Shown in pieces: positions 62,495 through 64,000 of a stretch of 64,000 nucleotides of DNA. The notes below the pieces were generated by a model. The model did no database searches and had not been told where the DNA came from. It was given only the letters and a program-made list of their open reading frames with translations. This DNA comes from Paenibacillus sp. BSR1-1. GTDB taxonomy: Bacteria > Bacillota > Bacilli > Bacillales > Cytobacillaceae. Position 1 is the stretch's first letter, and each line of letters begins with the position of its first letter. The position numbers and the translations under genes are program-made. The DNA is taken from assembly GCF_030403775.1 (NCBI RefSeq), contig NZ_JAQMWQ010000002.1, forward strand, positions 372,001 through 436,000, in the 5' to 3' direction.

Positions 62495-64000
62495 TTGGAG
62501 CTCGATACATTTCTACACAATTTGCATTTTGACCAGGAAAAAGTCTTTCCGCCTGATTGGCAGGTGGACTGGGAAGATGGACCCCTGCCCTATAAACTGT
62601 ATCGCGGCTTACCAGTGATTCCTCTCAACACAAAAAAACCTTTATCCCTCAAGCGAGGAGATTCCCAGCAAAAACCAAGTCTGGAGGAGTTTGGCCATTT
62701 CTTATGGTATGTATATGGCCTGACACAATATTCACAAACCGCAATAAACGTTGGAACGGTTGAAAATGATGTCATGTTTGCCCAATCAAAAAGGAGATTT
62801 GTTCCCTCCGGAGGAGCGTTGTATCCCAGTGAATTATATGTTTATGTAAATCTAGAGGGAGCTCCAAATGGAATTTACCATTACGATGCGGCCCATCACC
62901 GCCTTGTTTTGCTGCGAGAAGGAAACTACGACTCCTACTTATCTAGAAGTCTTGGTAACGGTTATGATATTTCAAGCAGTTTTTGCACCGTTTTTGTCTC
63001 AACGATGTTTTGGAAAAATTTCTATAAATACAATAACTTTTCTTATAGGCTCCAAGGGTTAGATGCAGGAGTGTTAATAGGGCAAACGTTGGAAGCGGCC
63101 GATCAGATGGGGTTTTCCTCTCGCGTCTGCTATCAATTTCTTGATCCGGCCATCAATCATTTACTGGGATTATCTGAAAAGGAAGAAAGTGTATATGCGG
63201 TTATTCCATTAGCCCTACAGCAGCCTATCCATTATGTTGACAATGAGAATAATCGAGATATTGTTTCTGCGGCTGAATTATGCAGGGAAATTCCCATGTT
63301 GAAACATGTATATTATAACCGATCAAAGCGAGTCCTTGATTATCCGATGCTGAGAAAACTTACTGAGGCATCGAGGATAGAAACGACTGAGTCATTTGTG
63401 AAAATCATGAAACATAAAAGTGAAACGCTTTTGTTAAGTACTGAGATGTTATTTTTGCCCTTAACAGAACGCTTATCGTACAATTTCACATCTATTTGCA
63501 GGGAGCGCCGTTCACCTGATAGCGATTTTGTTTTGAGAAATGTAAGCCAAATTCAACTTTCGACTTTGTTAAAAGAGACATTTTCCTTCTCGTATCAAAA
63601 TGACCTTGATGAAACAGAAGGACAGATAGGGACTCGTTTTTCACTGTATGGCAGTTTTTATAACGTCGAAGGCGTTCCAAATGGTACCTACTCCTATGAA
63701 AATAGTACTCATGCACTGCGGAGAATTAATCAAGGTGATTACCGGCAGCTTTTACATTTTGGATTAACAATGCCCAATGTGAATCTGTTTCAAGTTCCGT
63801 TATGTATGCATGTCGTGGGAAACAAGGATTACAACAAAGATGAGTTGGGGTATAGAGGATATCGTATTCAACAAATGGAGGCGGGCATTCTCGTGCAGCG
63901 GCTGCTCTTGATGTCGGGTGCCTTAGGGATGGGGGGCCATCCATTGCTGGGTTTCAATGTGAACCAATGTGATGAACTTTACAGGATCAATTCGAAAGGG
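62495..64000 (+). CDS. SagB-type dehydrogenase (cut by window edge)
   Basis: Starts at TTG 62495, seven bases behind AGGAGG; the frame is open to the last base (502 codons so far). Two nitroreductase-like modules: VPSGGALYPSELYVYVNLEG and LDAGVLIGQTLEAADQMGFS in the first; RFSLYGSFYNVEGVPNGTYS and MEAGILVQRLLLMSGALGMG in the second. SagB-type flavoenzymes oxidise azolines to azoles with FMN. It completes the modifying set of the cluster. The remaining residues and any export and immunity genes lie past the right edge. Confidence 0.92.
   Translation, partial: MELDTFLHNLHFDQEKVFPPDWQVDWEDGPLPYKLYRGLPVIPLNTKKPLSLKRGDSQQKPSLEEFGHFLWYVYGLTQYSQTAINVGTVENDVMFAQSKRRFVPSGGALYPSELYVYVNLEGAPNGIYHYDAAHHRLVLLREGNYDSYLSRSLGNGYDISSSFCTVFVSTMFWKNFYKYNNFSYRLQGLDAGVLIGQTLEAADQMGFSSRVCYQFLDPAINHLLGLSEKEESVYAVIPLALQQPIHYVDNENNRDIVSAAELCREIPMLKHVYYNRSKRVLDYPMLRKLTEASRIETTESFVKIMKHKSETLLLSTEMLFLPLTERLSYNFTSICRERRSPDSDFVLRNVSQIQLSTLLKETFSFSYQNDLDETEGQIGTRFSLYGSFYNVEGVPNGTYSYENSTHALRRINQGDYRQLLHFGLTMPNVNLFQVPLCMHVVGNKDYNKDELGYRGYRIQQMEAGILVQRLLLMSGALGMGGHPLLGFNVNQCDELYRINSKG

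Overview
The window is AT-rich chromosomal DNA from an endospore-forming Bacillaceae bacterium (Bacillus sensu lato; the species cannot be fixed from the sequence). Support comes from a SpoIIP gene, two YjcZ-type small sporulation proteins, an FbpA-type small protein, AGGAGG-like ribosome binding sites, many TTG/GTG starts, a T-box leader and U-tract terminators. No rRNA, tRNA, CRISPR array, intact insertion sequence or prophage was seen.

Layout. 1-4.9 kb: unrelated small genes (EamA exporter fragment, RDD protein, lipoprotein, VOC protein, acyl-CoA thioesterase, FG-GAP-like protein). 4.9-15.5 kb: a carbohydrate-type catabolic locus with a YesMN-like two-component system on the minus strand, then a solute-binding lipoprotein, two permeases, a cupin, a Gfo/Idh/MocA dehydrogenase, a sugar-phosphate isomerase/epimerase-type protein and a Tm-1-like pair on the plus strand. 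No ABC ATPase is encoded there, so a shared MsmX-type ATPase probably energises it. 15.5-17.2 kb: a small module (SDR remnant, TetR, cupin) between two imperfect direct repeats. 17.2-26.7 kb: GH18 lipoprotein, flavin amine oxidase, an XRE regulator with a membrane partner, a T-box-controlled phenylalanine hydroxylase plus GTP cyclohydrolase I, a YbjQ protein and a cytochrome P450. 27.2-32.2 kb: a complete puc/xdh-like molybdenum hydroxylase operon. 32.5-45.4 kb: small spore-surface-like proteins, two regulator/target pairs, PP2C and Nudix enzymes, a 692-residue protein with a polythreonine tract and Asp-box repeats, SpoIIP, several tiny genes, and a chimeric pseudogene.

The right third holds the two most notable systems. 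Genes at 45.6-57.3 kb form a four-gene operon: a secreted and anchored vWA protein, a 1119-residue tubulin/FtsZ-like GTPase, a coiled-coil membrane protein, and a 1281-residue membrane protein ending in a CxxC/CxxC motif and an HExxH peptidase site. Such vWA plus tubulin-like neighbourhoods have been noted by comparative genomics and are thought to act in membrane remodelling, but their function is unknown. From 58.1 kb to the right edge lies a thiazole/oxazole-modified peptide (TOMM) cluster of the heterocycloanthracin/sonorensin type: a precursor with 11 core cysteines, a ThiF-like maturation protein, a cyclodehydratase-YcaO fusion and a SagB-type dehydrogenase that runs off the window. Export and immunity genes, if linked, lie beyond it.

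Three short dispersed repeats, a twice-used terminator block and several broken genes show local rearrangement between the functional blocks.
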